Source of the DNA: Mucilaginibacter dorajii | Lineage (GTDB): Bacteria > Bacteroidota > Bacteroidia > Sphingobacteriales > Sphingobacteriaceae | DNA: 64,000 nucleotides | Assembly (NCBI RefSeq): GCF_024808255.1 | Contig: NZ_JANTYS010000006.1 | Coordinates: 248,001 to 312,000 of the forward strand | Direction of reading: 5' to 3' | In this document: in pieces, positions 17,260 through 25,233 of the stretch | How the letters are laid out: each line of letters begins with the position of its first letter | How positions within the stretch are numbered: position 1 is the stretch's first letter | Notes under the pieces: generated by a model | Databases searched by the model: none | What the model saw: only the letters and a program-made list of their open reading frames with translations | Told to the model about the DNA's origin: nothing | Made by a program: the position numbers and the translations under genes

Positions 17260-17877
17260 ATGTTTGCATCATTTGTAGAATATCTCCGTGAAAAAGGAAC
17301 ATTGACAACCAAGGAATTGGAGTTGCTTGCAAATGCTTCGGTACAAAAAAGAGTCCGAAAAAATCAATATCTGCTCGAAGAAGGCGAGGTCAGTGATTTT
17401 ATCGGATTTGTTGTTAAGGGGAGTTTCCGTTTGTTCCGGTTAAGTTCTGACGGGGAAGAGCATGTGATGAGGTTTGCTATTGAGAACTGGTGGATTTCCG
17501 ATTTTATAAGCTTTATGTCCGGACAGCCTTCATTTTGTTATATAGAAGCGCTTGAGGATAGCGAACTTATTCGGTTTACAAAGGAAAAATGGGATCTCTT
17601 GCTTGAAGCTGCACCCAACTTTAAGCAGATCATTGACAATCTTACCGCCAGGAACTTCGAAGCTCATCAGAACCGGATTTACATTAATATCAGCGAAACC
17701 GCCGAGGTTCGATATGAAAATTTTGTTAAGCAATACCCGGCTTTATACAATAGAATTCCCCTTTATATGATAGCGTCCTTCCTGGGACTTACCCGTGAAA
17801 CGCTCAGCCGGGTCCGAAAACATGCCGGAAAAAAAAGCCCTTCAATGATACAGGTCTCACCACGTGGGGCCGGTTAA
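17260..17877 (+). CDS. Crp/Fnr-family transcriptional regulator
   Basis: A 205-residue protein. Residues 20-115 form a cyclic-nucleotide-binding-like beta-roll (EEGEVSDFIGFVVKGSFRLF, then EHVMRFA and YIEALEDSELIRF). A long C-helix follows (about 115-150), then a C-terminal helix-turn-helix around 165-187 (MIASFLGLTRETLSRVRK), whose recognition helix carries the TRETLSR pattern of this family. There is no Cys cluster for an iron-sulphur centre, so it is not a classical oxygen-sensing FNR. It lies 89 bases after the MFS gene with a -7 box of its own. It probably regulates the adjacent SDR-MFS genes, consistent with the FNR-type palindrome at 15001. Confidence 0.85.
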   Translation: MFASFVEYLREKGTLTTKELELLANASVQKRVRKNQYLLEEGEVSDFIGFVVKGSFRLFRLSSDGEEHVMRFAIENWWISDFISFMSGQPSFCYIEALEDSELIRFTKEKWDLLLEAAPNFKQIIDNLTARNFEAHQNRIYINISETAEVRYENFVKQYPALYNRIPLYMIASFLGLTRETLSRVRKHAGKKSPSMIQVSPRGAG

Positions 17878-18056
17878 TCTATACAGGTATCTTTTTGAAT
17901 AGAATCACTTAATATTATAGTCAATGACTAAGGTAAAAGAAATTGTGGAGCCTGGATTTTTGACGCTAATTGATCAACCAATTGTTTCACTTCGGATAAG
18001 CTTGGTACCATACGTATAGATTATATTCTGTTGTACTTTTGATTATCAAAAATAAC

Positions 18057-18086
18057 AAAGGCCGTCTTGAATTAAGACAGCCTTTT
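18057..18086 (-). terminator. Terminator downstream of tRNA-Ser
   Basis: A hairpin with AAAGGC and GTCTT in one arm and AAGAC and GCCTTT in the other, with one internal mismatch and a GAATT loop. On the minus strand it ends in a T-rich stretch, about 50 bases beyond the tRNA 3' end. It may also stop plus-strand transcription from the regulator gene. Confidence 0.6.
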
Positions 18087-18136
18087 AAAGAATTAATAAA
18101 AGTTGAGTAATTTAATGTACTACTCAAATTTTTCAG

Positions 18137-18223
18137 CGGAGAGCTAGGGATTCGAACCCCAGGAACCTTTCACAGTTCAACAGTTTTCAAGACTGCCGCA
18201 ATCGACCACTCTGCCAGCTCTCC
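18137..18223 (-). tRNA. tRNA-Ser (anticodon UGA)
   Basis: Reading the minus strand, a 7-base acceptor stem GGAGAGC pairs with GCTCTCC, followed by the discriminator G at 18137. The D-arm, the anticodon stem-loop with loop CTTGAAAA (anticodon TGA), a long variable arm typical of serine tRNAs and the T-arm GGTTCGAATCC are all visible. The 87-base length fits a class II tRNA. CCA is not encoded. Confidence 0.95.
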
Positions 18224-18228
18224 GGGGA

Positions 18229-18258
18229 CAAAAGTACAAATCCCGGCTGAATTGACAA
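18229..18258 (-). promoter_or_regulatory. Promoter of tRNA-Ser
   Basis: On the minus strand a TTG (18258-18256) is followed after 19 bases by TACTTTTG (18236-18229), matching the Bacteroidota -33/-7 pattern TTTG / TAnnTTTG. The box ends 5 bases before the mature tRNA, so the transcript starts at or next to the tRNA 5' end. Confidence 0.75.
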
Positions 18259-18321
18259 GTATGGAAACGATTTTTTTTCAATTTCTTAATATTGGAATTT
18301 AAGAAATTGAAAATCAGGTAA

Positions 18322-19302
18322 TTAATTTTTTATTTGCTCCGTTTTTTTCTGCCTGAAGCTGTTGTGACGGGGTTTTACCACCCGTAAACTGCGTTTTGAA
18401 AGCTCGACGGACGCGTTTAATTCAAACCCGATGAGTAAAATTAACGAGTTTAGGTACATCCAAAGCATGGCAACAATCACAGTACCTAACGAGCCGTAAA
18501 CTTTATTGTATGATGAAAAGTTGTTGATGTAGTAGGAGAAACCCAGCGATAATAATAAGGCCAGCCCGGTGGCTAAAACCGAACCCGGGTTTACAAACTT
18601 CCATTTTTTTTTATGGGCAGGCGCGTAACGGTATAAGCAGGAAATGGTAACAAAAAATATCAAAATGATCATAACCCACCTGAACAGCATAATAGGGTAG
18701 ATCCAGAAATGACTTGTGCTGATCACATGCTTTTGTATAAAGCTGATCACGGCCTGGCCTGCTATAAAGATGGAGATGGACATTAAAAAAACAAAACAAA
18801 GCGCCACAGTGATACTAATGGCCACCATACGCCTTTTTATCCAGCTGCGCCTGTCAACAATTAGCGATGATTTGTTAAATGCCTTCATGAGATTAATAAC
18901 GCCGTTGGTTGCAAAGTATATGGTAAGCAGGAAACCAAAGGAAAGTAATTTGCCGTTTTGGTTCTTGATGATATCGATAATAGTGTCCCTGAGTGCTAAA
19001 TACGCATTTGTAGGCATTATAGAGGCCAGTATGTTGAGTAGCGAGCCCTGGAAGCGTTTAATTGGCACATAGGGTATGAGCGTACATAAAAAGATGGTTG
19101 CCGGGAATATGGCCATCATAAAGCTATACGCCAATGAGTAGGCCCTGTTGATGAGCGAACTTTTAGAGATCTCGGAAATGAAAAAGACAATTACCGTATA
19201 CAGTGGCAGCGGACGAAAACCCGGGATAATGATGTACTTGGTCCATTCAACGATGTACTGGTAAAATTTAAAACGCAGCAAAAAACGGTGGAGCCATCTC
19301 AT
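18322..19302 (-). CDS. YihY/BrkB-family integral membrane protein
   Basis: A 326-residue protein with about six transmembrane helices and the family features near residues 55-75 (SLAYSFMMAIFPATIFL), FATNGVINLMKAFN around 130-143, YRYAPAHKKKWKF in the middle and YNKVYGSLGTVIVAMLWMYL toward the end. Members were once called ribonuclease BN, but that name came from a misassignment; the cellular role remains unclear. It is the last gene of a minus-strand run, 10 bases after the thioesterase stop. The C-terminus is basic (about 20 residues), probably cytoplasmic. Confidence 0.85.
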   Translation of the reverse strand: MRWLHRFLLRFKFYQYIVEWTKYIIIPGFRPLPLYTVIVFFISEISKSSLINRAYSLAYSFMMAIFPATIFLCTLIPYVPIKRFQGSLLNILASIMPTNAYLALRDTIIDIIKNQNGKLLSFGFLLTIYFATNGVINLMKAFNKSSLIVDRRSWIKRRMVAISITVALCFVFLMSISIFIAGQAVISFIQKHVISTSHFWIYPIMLFRWVMIILIFFVTISCLYRYAPAHKKKWKFVNPGSVLATGLALLLSLGFSYYINNFSSYNKVYGSLGTVIVAMLWMYLNSLILLIGFELNASVELSKRSLRVVKPRHNSFRQKKTEQIKN

Positions 19303-19312
19303 CTACCCAAAC

Positions 19313-19720
19313 TTACTCAAAAAAAGGCAATAATTTATCTATAAAATCCTGTGGGGGCAGGCAGGGGCGATTGGTTTTCATGTTGATAAACACCAGCAGC
19401 GTTTCGCCGGTATTAATCAGCTCGCCCCTGGGGTTGCTCAGCTCGTACCTGAAATGGATGCGGATGCCGGGCATCTTATCCATGATCACTTTAACGCTGA
19501 TCTCCTCATCGTACAAAGCCGGTTTCAGGTATTTGCACTTCAACTCTAAAACAGGCATCATAATGCCCGATTGTTCCATACCGCTGTAAGTTAAGCCCAG
19601 GCTGCGCAGCATTTCTACGCGGCCAACTTCATAAAACTCGGCATAGTTGCCGTAATACATATAGCCCATCTGGTCGGTTTCGCCATACCGCACCCTGAGT
19701 TTGGTGGTATTTTCAAACAT
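19313..19720 (-). CDS. Acyl-CoA thioesterase, hotdog fold (YbgC/FadM type)
   Basis: A 135-residue single-domain hotdog protein. The N-terminal RYGETDQMGYMYYGNYAEFYE segment is the 4HBT/YbgC signature with the catalytic Asp at residue 16 and the YxNY helix start. The rest follows the usual strand order. Substrates are probably acyl-CoA or acyl-ACP thioesters, but chain preference is unknown. Its ATG overlaps the stop of mltG by one base (TAATG), so translation is coupled. A second, only distantly similar hotdog thioesterase lies at 25280-25699. Confidence 0.85.
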   Translation of the reverse strand: MFENTTKLRVRYGETDQMGYMYYGNYAEFYEVGRVEMLRSLGLTYSGMEQSGIMMPVLELKCKYLKPALYDEEISVKVIMDKMPGIRIHFRYELSNPRGELINTGETLLVFINMKTNRPCLPPQDFIDKLLPFFE

Positions 19721-20772
19721 TACCTCTTGATGTTACGCTCATTAAGTGCCTGCTGATATTTATGGGCGTTTACCAGGTGGTCGGCCATGTTGCTGGCAAA
19801 GGCGTGGTTGCCGCTAAAATCGGCTTTGGCGCACATGTACAGATAATCGTTATGCTGGTAATCAAGTACCGAATTTACCGCATTTACAGACGGCATCATG
19901 ATTGGGCCCGGAGGCAAACCGGTATGCAGGTAAGTGTTGTAAGGCGAATTGTATGACAGGTACCTGTTTAATACCCTTTTAATGGTGAAATCATTCAATG
20001 CGAAGATCACGGTAGGGTCGGCTTCCAGTTTCATGCCTTTTTTAAGGCGGTTAAGGTACAAACCTGCTACGGCGGGCATTTCGGCATCATGCAGTGCTTC
20101 GGCATCCACAATTGATGCTAAAACCGATACTTCCTGTGGTGTAAGGTTAAGCGCTGCCGCTTTTTGTTTCCGCTCTGGCGTCCAGAATTTTTCGTAGTTG
20201 GCATACATCTTTTTAAAGAATTTATCTGGCGATGTATTCCAGTACAGCTGGTAGGAATTAGGCATAAACATGGTGTACACGTTATCGGTAGTAAAGCCGT
20301 ATTTAGCCACGTAACTTGCAGAATCTAACAGGTTGATGATGGATGCAGAATCCGGCTCTATCTTTTTAGCCACAAAGCCCGCAAACTGCTCTTTTTGCCT
20401 CAAGTCATGAAACTGTAACGCTACCGGTTGCTGTGTACCCGATGCCAGCATGTTAATTAACGCACGGTTGCTCATGCCTTCTTTAAGGTGGTAACGGCCC
20501 GGTTTAACCCTGTGAGCATAATTCATGTTGTTGGCTGCCCAGTTAAAGGTTACGGTATCTTTCACCATATCCTGCTCCTGTATGGTTTTAATCACATCGG
20601 CATAAGTGGCGCCGGTGTGTATGTACAGATACTGCTGTTTGCCGGTTACGTTGGGGCCAAAGTATTTATAGTAATAGTTTACGCCGGTAAAGGCAAGCAA
20701 TATTATGCCGATAATTACAAGGGCGATAATGAATTTTTTGAATAATCCTGATGGTGACTTCTTTTCAGTCAT
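19720..20772 (-). CDS. mltG: Endolytic transglycosylase MltG (YceG-like)
   Basis: A 350-residue protein with one N-terminal membrane helix (about 13-34), a LysM-like region with YLYIHTGATYADVIKTI, and a YceG catalytic domain. The active-site region reads SIVDAEA, with Glu225 at the position I recall as the catalytic Glu of the E. coli enzyme; the preceding acidic residue is Asp rather than the usual Glu. NRLKKGMKLEADPTV and GLPPGPI are strongly conserved family motifs. MltG cuts nascent peptidoglycan strands at the membrane and is thought to set glycan length. It lies in an operon with a PASTA protein and a rhodanese, close to ddl, which fits a cell-wall role. Confidence 0.92.
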   Translation of the reverse strand: MTEKKSPSGLFKKFIIALVIIGIILLAFTGVNYYYKYFGPNVTGKQQYLYIHTGATYADVIKTIQEQDMVKDTVTFNWAANNMNYAHRVKPGRYHLKEGMSNRALINMLASGTQQPVALQFHDLRQKEQFAGFVAKKIEPDSASIINLLDSASYVAKYGFTTDNVYTMFMPNSYQLYWNTSPDKFFKKMYANYEKFWTPERKQKAAALNLTPQEVSVLASIVDAEALHDAEMPAVAGLYLNRLKKGMKLEADPTVIFALNDFTIKRVLNRYLSYNSPYNTYLHTGLPPGPIMMPSVNAVNSVLDYQHNDYLYMCAKADFSGNHAFASNMADHLVNAHKYQQALNERNIKR

Positions 20773-20794
20773 GATAAAATGATATGAGAGGTAA

Positions 20795-21100
20795 TTATTT
20801 TAGTTTTTGAATAGCCATTAATCCACCGGCTAAGTTTTTTACGTCTTGATAACCGTTTTGCAGCAATAGTGTTTGCGCGGTTTCGCTGCGCAGGCCAACT
20901 TTGCAAATAACGATCAGTTCATCGGTTTTGTTGTAATCCCAGGTATTCAGGCTGTCTGAAAGCTTACTTAGTGGGATGTTTACGCCGCCAATGTTATAGG
21001 TATGATACTCGATAGCTTCACGCACGTCAATCAAATTCAACGTTTCCCCACTATCAAGCCTGGCTATTAATTCGCCTGCATTAATTTGTTGGCGCTGCAT
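20795..21100 (-). CDS. Single-domain rhodanese-like protein
   Basis: A 101-residue rhodanese domain with the active-site Cys66 in the loop CKVGLR and the LIDVRE motif at residues 23-28. Small rhodaneses of this kind accept sulfane sulphur as a persulfide on the Cys; partner and pathway are unknown. Its start overlaps the end of the PASTA-protein gene by 20 bases, showing close coupling. There is no signal peptide, so it is cytoplasmic. Confidence 0.85.
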   Translation of the reverse strand: MQRQQINAGELIARLDSGETLNLIDVREAIEYHTYNIGGVNIPLSKLSDSLNTWDYNKTDELIVICKVGLRSETAQTLLLQNGYQDVKNLAGGLMAIQKLK

Positions 21101-21872
21101 TTGTTTTTGCTCCTTGCGAAACCGTTAAGTTAATACGTGTGCCGATACTGGTTTTACTGGCCGAATCGGTTCTCATTGGATATTGTGCCGTAACCACCAC
21201 ATTGGTAGAGTCGGTTATACTACCCTGGTAAGTAATAGTTCCGATTGATAAGCCTGCACCTTTAATGGCAAAGCGGGCAGCATCAAGGTCAAGATTAAGC
21301 AGCTCTGGAATTGCCACCTCACTGGCGCCTTCACCATCACCCAAAACAAGGTCAACCTTTGATCCTTTAGGCAATTTAAACCCTGCTTTGATCACAGCGC
21401 CACCGTACCTTACTTCAAGGATGCGGTCGCGTGCTATGTCGCTTCGGTAGGTAGTATCGCCAACTTTGAGTCCATAGTTCGATAACGTTGCAAAAGCTTC
21501 GCGGTAAGTACTTTGGTCCAAATCTGGTAATGCCACGGGTGGTGCCAGCAGCGTAACCATGGTAAGGTAAATCACCCGGCCTTCCTTCACGTTGGTGCCG
21601 GCGTCAGGATCCTGCTCCACAATAGTGCCCGGCTCCACATCCTCCACGTAAACCGAATCTATTTTATAACCAAAACCCTGCTCTTTTAACATGGCCATGG
21701 CGTGGTCAATCTTTTCGCCTTTTAATTTAGGTACCGGGATGCCATCGCCGTGGTGGGTGTATGATCCCAGGCTGTAAAAGGCTATTAAAACAACAACTAT
21801 TACGGTAACAATAGCGCCTAAAAGGTTATATCGGAATGATTTTGTTTTTAAGTAAGCCCCAAATTTGCTCAT
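21081..21872 (-). CDS. Membrane-anchored protein with three PASTA domains
   Basis: A 263-residue protein with a short basic N-terminus, one transmembrane helix (about 15-36) and three consecutive PASTA domains (about 45-108, 114-182, 187-255) with the usual VPKLKG / LPDLDQ / IPELLN starts and VEQDPDAGT-type turns. There is no kinase or transpeptidase domain, unlike the PrkC- or PBP2x-linked PASTA proteins of Gram-positives. Extracytoplasmic PASTA domains can bind peptidoglycan fragments or scaffold cell-wall enzymes. As first gene of the operon that includes mltG, and divergent from ddl, it probably works in cell-wall assembly. The C-terminal tail is Ala/Asn/Thr-rich. Confidence 0.85.
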   Translation of the reverse strand: MSKFGAYLKTKSFRYNLLGAIVTVIVVVLIAFYSLGSYTHHGDGIPVPKLKGEKIDHAMAMLKEQGFGYKIDSVYVEDVEPGTIVEQDPDAGTNVKEGRVIYLTMVTLLAPPVALPDLDQSTYREAFATLSNYGLKVGDTTYRSDIARDRILEVRYGGAVIKAGFKLPKGSKVDLVLGDGEGASEVAIPELLNLDLDAARFAIKGAGLSIGTITYQGSITDSTNVVVTAQYPMRTDSASKTSIGTRINLTVSQGAKTNAAPTN

Positions 21873-21908
21873 TGGTATATGTAAAGATATTTACAGTAAA
21901 ATAAGTAT

Positions 21909-21916
21909 CAAACATA
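21909..21916 (-). promoter_or_regulatory. Candidate -7 box for the PASTA-mltG operon
   Basis: On the minus strand this reads TATGTTTG, a match to TAnnTTTG, 36 bases upstream of the PASTA start codon. No good -33 TTG is seen at the usual distance, so the call is moderate. It directly abuts the short-word repeat array. Confidence 0.4.
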
Positions 21917-21922
21917 GCAATT

Positions 21923-22220
21923 ATTTCGGATTTGGGATTTGAGAATTCGGAATTATGATTACTCATAATGAAAATTCAAAATAAAACAAATCCGAAATCG
22001 AACATCCGAAATCCCAAATACAATGGTGATAATTTCGGATTTGGGATAGGACCATTTCGGATTTCGGATGTTCGATTTGGGATTTGAAAAATTTGAAATG
22101 GTTAATTTGTAATTCGGTTTAGTAAATTCAATACTATTATCCTTACTTTGGAAATTGAAAATTAAACCCTTAAGCGTTTAAAATAGTAAATCCGAAATCG
22201 AACATCCGACATCTGAAATC
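21923..22220. repeat. Heptad short-word array, ATTTCGG/CGAAATC family, between PASTA operon and ddl
   Basis: From 21923 successive 7-base words read ATTTCGG, ATTTGGG, ATTTGAG, AATTCGG, AATTATG. From 21993 they read CGAAATC, GAACATC, CGAAATC, CCAAATA. A 32-base arm at 21988-22019 is answered by an inverted arm at 22054-22085, identical except for a GGG/CGG exchange at each end, giving a long stem-loop. A third copy (22189-22220) in the first orientation ends two bases before the ddl start codon. There are no coding features. The function is unknown. Confidence 0.75.
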
Positions 22221-22222
22221 AA

Positions 22223-23200
22223 ATGAAGAATATAGCCCTTTTAGCCGGTGGCTTTACCGGTGAGTACGACGTATCGATCAACAGCGCTAAAAATATAGCC
22301 GCCAGTTTAAATGCCGGTAATTACAAAGTATATACAATACTAATTACACGCGACAGGTGGTTTTATGAAGCCGATGGTGAAACTGTTGACGTGGATAAAA
22401 ACGATTTCAGAATTACCCTCAACGGCAAAAAGATCAAGTTTGATTTTGCCTTTATCACCGTACATGGTACTCCCGGCGAGGATGGCAAACTGCAAGGCTA
22501 CCTGGATATGCTGAGCATTCCGTATAACACCTGCGATGCTACTACATCGGCACTTACCATGAATAAGGCTTATACTAAAACTATTGTAAATGGCATTCAT
22601 GGTTTGCATACCGCGCATTCCCTGCGTTTATTTGAAAAGGATATGCACGATGTGGCTATTATTGCCGCTACACTTAAATTTCCGTTGTTTATTAAACCCA
22701 ATAATGGCGGTAGCAGTGTGGGCATGAGTAAGGTTTACAATGTGGCCGGTTTGCCGGATGCTTTGAAAAAAGCTTTTCATGAAGATGAGCAGATATTGGT
22801 AGAGGAGTTTATTAAAGGGCGTGAGTTTAGCATCGGGATTGCCCGTTTAGATGGTAAAATAACTGTGCTGCCGGCTACCGAGATCATTAGCAGTAAAGAT
22901 TTTTTTGATTACGAGGCCAAATACACCCCCGGCGTAACCAAGGAAGTGACTCCGGCCGATCTGCCTGCCGAAAAAGTAGCTTTAATATCAGAAATTGTAA
23001 CCGAGGTATACATCCGCCTTAATTGCAAAGGTATGGTGAGGGTTGATTTTATCCTGTTAGAAGGCATTGGCGAGTTTTATTTTATTGAGATCAACACCAC
23101 GCCGGGCCAATCGGCCAATAGCCTGATCCCGCAGCAAGTAAGGGCAGCAGGGATGGATGTTGGTGAGTTTTATGGTAAGCTGATAGAAGGGGCGATGTAG
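22223..23200 (+). CDS. ddl: D-alanine--D-alanine ligase
   Basis: A 325-residue ATP-grasp enzyme joining two D-alanines for the peptidoglycan stem peptide, in the cytoplasm. The N-terminal KNIALLAGGFTGEYDVSI corresponds to the family's GGxSxEhxVS motif, and HGTPGEDGKLQGYLD is the second Ddl signature. The ATP-grasp part shows LFIKPNNGGSSVGMSKV, EEFIKGREF and the metal-binding end FYFIEINTTPGQSANSLIPQQ. The length is typical. It is divergent from the PASTA-mltG operon and flanked on both sides by the same type of heptad repeat, the 5' copy touching the start codon. Confidence 0.95.
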   Translation: MKNIALLAGGFTGEYDVSINSAKNIAASLNAGNYKVYTILITRDRWFYEADGETVDVDKNDFRITLNGKKIKFDFAFITVHGTPGEDGKLQGYLDMLSIPYNTCDATTSALTMNKAYTKTIVNGIHGLHTAHSLRLFEKDMHDVAIIAATLKFPLFIKPNNGGSSVGMSKVYNVAGLPDALKKAFHEDEQILVEEFIKGREFSIGIARLDGKITVLPATEIISSKDFFDYEAKYTPGVTKEVTPADLPAEKVALISEIVTEVYIRLNCKGMVRVDFILLEGIGEFYFIEINTTPGQSANSLIPQQVRAAGMDVGEFYGKLIEGAM

Positions 23201-23203
23201 GGA

Positions 23204-23236
23204 AATTTCGGAATTTGGAATTTCGATTTGGGATTT
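23204..23236. repeat. Short-word array downstream of ddl
   Basis: ATTTCGGA, ATTTGGA, ATTTCG, ATTTGGG and ATTT follow each other with a 6-8 base period, using the same vocabulary as the array on the 5' side of ddl. Ddl is thus bracketed by related repeats. A T-run at the end could help termination. Function unknown. Confidence 0.55.
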
Positions 23237-23345
23237 TTTATCTTCAATCCAGTAGATAAATTTTAGATTTTTTGTAGAGACGCATTACATGCGTCTTTTT
23301 TATTTGTACATGTAACAAGCCATCTTCAATGTCATCCAATTACCA

Positions 23346-23981
23346 ATGCTGCAATTCATAAAATTTAAAAAGCTATACGGCGGTTTCCCGGCGATGAAGG
23401 TTGATGATCTGGCTATCGGTAAGGGTATCTATTGGATCAAAGGCGTTAATGGTTCGGGAAAAAGCACGCTGTTAAAATCCATTGCCGGTATTTTATCTTT
23501 TGAGGGCGATATTTTGCTGGACAACAACATCAGCATAAAAAAACAACCGGTAGCCTACCGCAAGCTGGTAAACTTTGCCGAAGCGGAACCTGTGTTCCCC
23601 GAGTTTTTAACCGGCAAGGAATTGATAGCCTTATTTGCCCAGGCTAAAGATGCGCCGGCAGGGCAGGAGCAGCACTATATTGAAACCATGCAAATGCAAA
23701 GCTATGTAGGGCAGCCGGTGGGTACGTACTCAAGCGGGATGTTGAAAAAACTATCGTTAGTACTGGCTTTTATGGGCAACCCAAAGTTGATCCTGTTAGA
23801 TGAGCCGCTTATTACCATTGATACAGCCTCATTAAAGATCCTCAACACCTGGATAGCCGAAAGGTATAACACCGAAGGCACAAGTTTCCTGCTGTCATCG
23901 CACCAAACCTTGGAACACGCCGAGCTGCCGGTTGCGCATGAGCTGCTGGTAGAGGATCAAACCCTTAAATTCATATCCTGA
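23346..23981 (+). CDS. ABC transporter ATP-binding protein
   Basis: A 211-residue nucleotide-binding domain. Walker A is GVNGSGKST (about residues 34-42), the ABC signature is YSSGMLKKLSLV and Walker B is LILLDEPL, with an SSHQ switch-His segment. The signature SSGM is a shortened variant of LSGGQ common in small exporter-type NBDs. It overlaps the next gene by one base, so NBD and membrane subunit form one transporter. Substrate unknown. Confidence 0.9.
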   Translation: MLQFIKFKKLYGGFPAMKVDDLAIGKGIYWIKGVNGSGKSTLLKSIAGILSFEGDILLDNNISIKKQPVAYRKLVNFAEAEPVFPEFLTGKELIALFAQAKDAPAGQEQHYIETMQMQSYVGQPVGTYSSGMLKKLSLVLAFMGNPKLILLDEPLITIDTASLKILNTWIAERYNTEGTSFLLSSHQTLEHAELPVAHELLVEDQTLKFIS

Positions 23982-25075
23982 TGCGGCTGCCATTAACCAA
24001 TGTGCTCATCAAAGTATTTGCAGCCGGTTTTTACCAGGTGCATATGCCCATCTTGTTTTTTGTATTTTTTGTGATGGTAGGCTGTGTGCCTGGCAATATG
24101 CTCATTAGTTACCACGAATCATTAATGATGACCATGTGCAGCAGCCCGGTTATGCTGATATTGGTATGCGGCGGCTGGCTTATTTACATTTTTAAAAGCT
24201 GGCATTATGTTGCTGTACAATTGCTCAAGCCCGAAAAGCAATTCCTGTTTTACAGTGCTAACGCCTTTGAGCGTAAAAAGCAGCTTGCAGGCTGGGGTTA
24301 CACACAGGCCGCTATTATCAGTCCAGTTATTATATATGCCTTGTTAATTATTGGTGTAGGTATCAAACATCACTTTTACCTGCTGCCTGGGATCATTGTA
24401 GTTTTCTTATGTGTTAGTATATACGCCAGCGCCCTATTATATACCCGCATTTTAAACCGGTTGGTTGATGGCAGCAAGCAATCCTTGCTACTCAAGCTAA
24501 GCAGTAACTGGCGTAAACCTTATTTTAGCCTGTATATATATAACGTGTTCGATAGCCTCAAGGTGCAGTATTTTATTACCAAGGGTTTATCATGGCTCAT
24601 TATAAGCGGCGTGTTTTACCTGTTTGCCGATGTTAAAACAGATATCCGGGTTGCCGGCATTGCCATATTGGCTGTGATTACCGCCCATGTGGTATTGATA
24701 TTTGAGCAGCGGAGGTTTGAGGAAACCCGCTTAAGCTTTTCGCGTAACCTGCCCTACAGCCGGGCCAGATTGTTTATCAACTTTATTGGTGTTTACTTCT
24801 TTTTACTACTACCAGAAACGGTTTGGCTGTTCAGCAGGTTTAGCCCGGTAATGGCTTTGGGGCTTTTATGGGCTGGTTTAAGCACAGCGATGTTATTTCA
24901 TAGCCTGCTTTATTGGTTTGGCCTTAATATGGATAAATACATTCAATACATCCTCGCGCTTTTTATAGTACTGTTTTGGGTGATCATGTTTCACCTGCTG
25001 TGGGTGTTGATTCCGCTGAACCTGGGCATCGCGTTTTTAGTTTTCTACTTTAACTATTATAGTTCTGAGTTCTGA
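23981..25075 (+). CDS. ABC transporter membrane subunit (predicted)
   Basis: A 364-residue, very hydrophobic protein with about nine or ten membrane segments and an internal basic loop (RRFEETRLSFSRNLPYSR). There is no ATPase motif. Start codon and upstream stop overlap (TGATG), marking it as the partner of the preceding NBD. No recognised permease subfamily. The last codons (SSEF and the stop) are made from the heptad TTCTGAG repeat that continues downstream, so the array has grown into, or supplied, the gene's 3' end. Confidence 0.7.
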   Translation: MRLPLTNVLIKVFAAGFYQVHMPILFFVFFVMVGCVPGNMLISYHESLMMTMCSSPVMLILVCGGWLIYIFKSWHYVAVQLLKPEKQFLFYSANAFERKKQLAGWGYTQAAIISPVIIYALLIIGVGIKHHFYLLPGIIVVFLCVSIYASALLYTRILNRLVDGSKQSLLLKLSSNWRKPYFSLYIYNVFDSLKVQYFITKGLSWLIISGVFYLFADVKTDIRVAGIAILAVITAHVVLIFEQRRFEETRLSFSRNLPYSRARLFINFIGVYFFLLLPETVWLFSRFSPVMALGLLWAGLSTAMLFHSLLYWFGLNMDKYIQYILALFIVLFWVIMFHLLWVLIPLNLGIAFLVFYFNYYSSEF

Positions 25076-25125
25076 GTTCTGAGTTCTGAGTGAAGAGTGA
25101 AGAGTGAAGAGTGAAGAGTGAAGAG
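25063..25125. repeat. Two adjoining heptad tandem arrays (TTCTGAG x4, TGAAGAG x5)
   Basis: TTCTGAG repeats four times without error (25063-25090), and TGAAGAG follows immediately five times (25091-25125). The first array includes the stop codon of the ABC membrane subunit (25073-25075). Both have a period of exactly 7. The gap lies between convergent genes. Possible slippage site or 3' RNA element; unknown function. Confidence 0.9.
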
Positions 25126-25149
25126 TGAAAATGCCGTTAAGTTAATCAA

Positions 25150-25185
25150 AATCCAAAGAATCCGATAAATCTGTTCAATCGCGGT
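25150..25185. repeat. Nonamer-phased AATC array
   Basis: AATC occurs at 25150, 25159, 25168 and 25177, each followed by five variable bases, a strict 9-base phase; a further AATC is at 25144. It ends in a GCGGTTCAG segment. It belongs to the same intergenic class as the neighbouring heptad arrays but has a different word and period. Confidence 0.65.
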
Positions 25186-25233
25186 TCAGAAAAAAAGTCA
25201 AATAGTTAAAACAAAGAGACGAGAAAGCGATTC

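Noticed and set aside
18137..18223. tRNA-Ser as integration site of a genomic island carrying the SDR-MFS-Crp cassette
   Set aside because: No integrase gene and no duplicated tRNA 3' end seen between 14489 and 18136.
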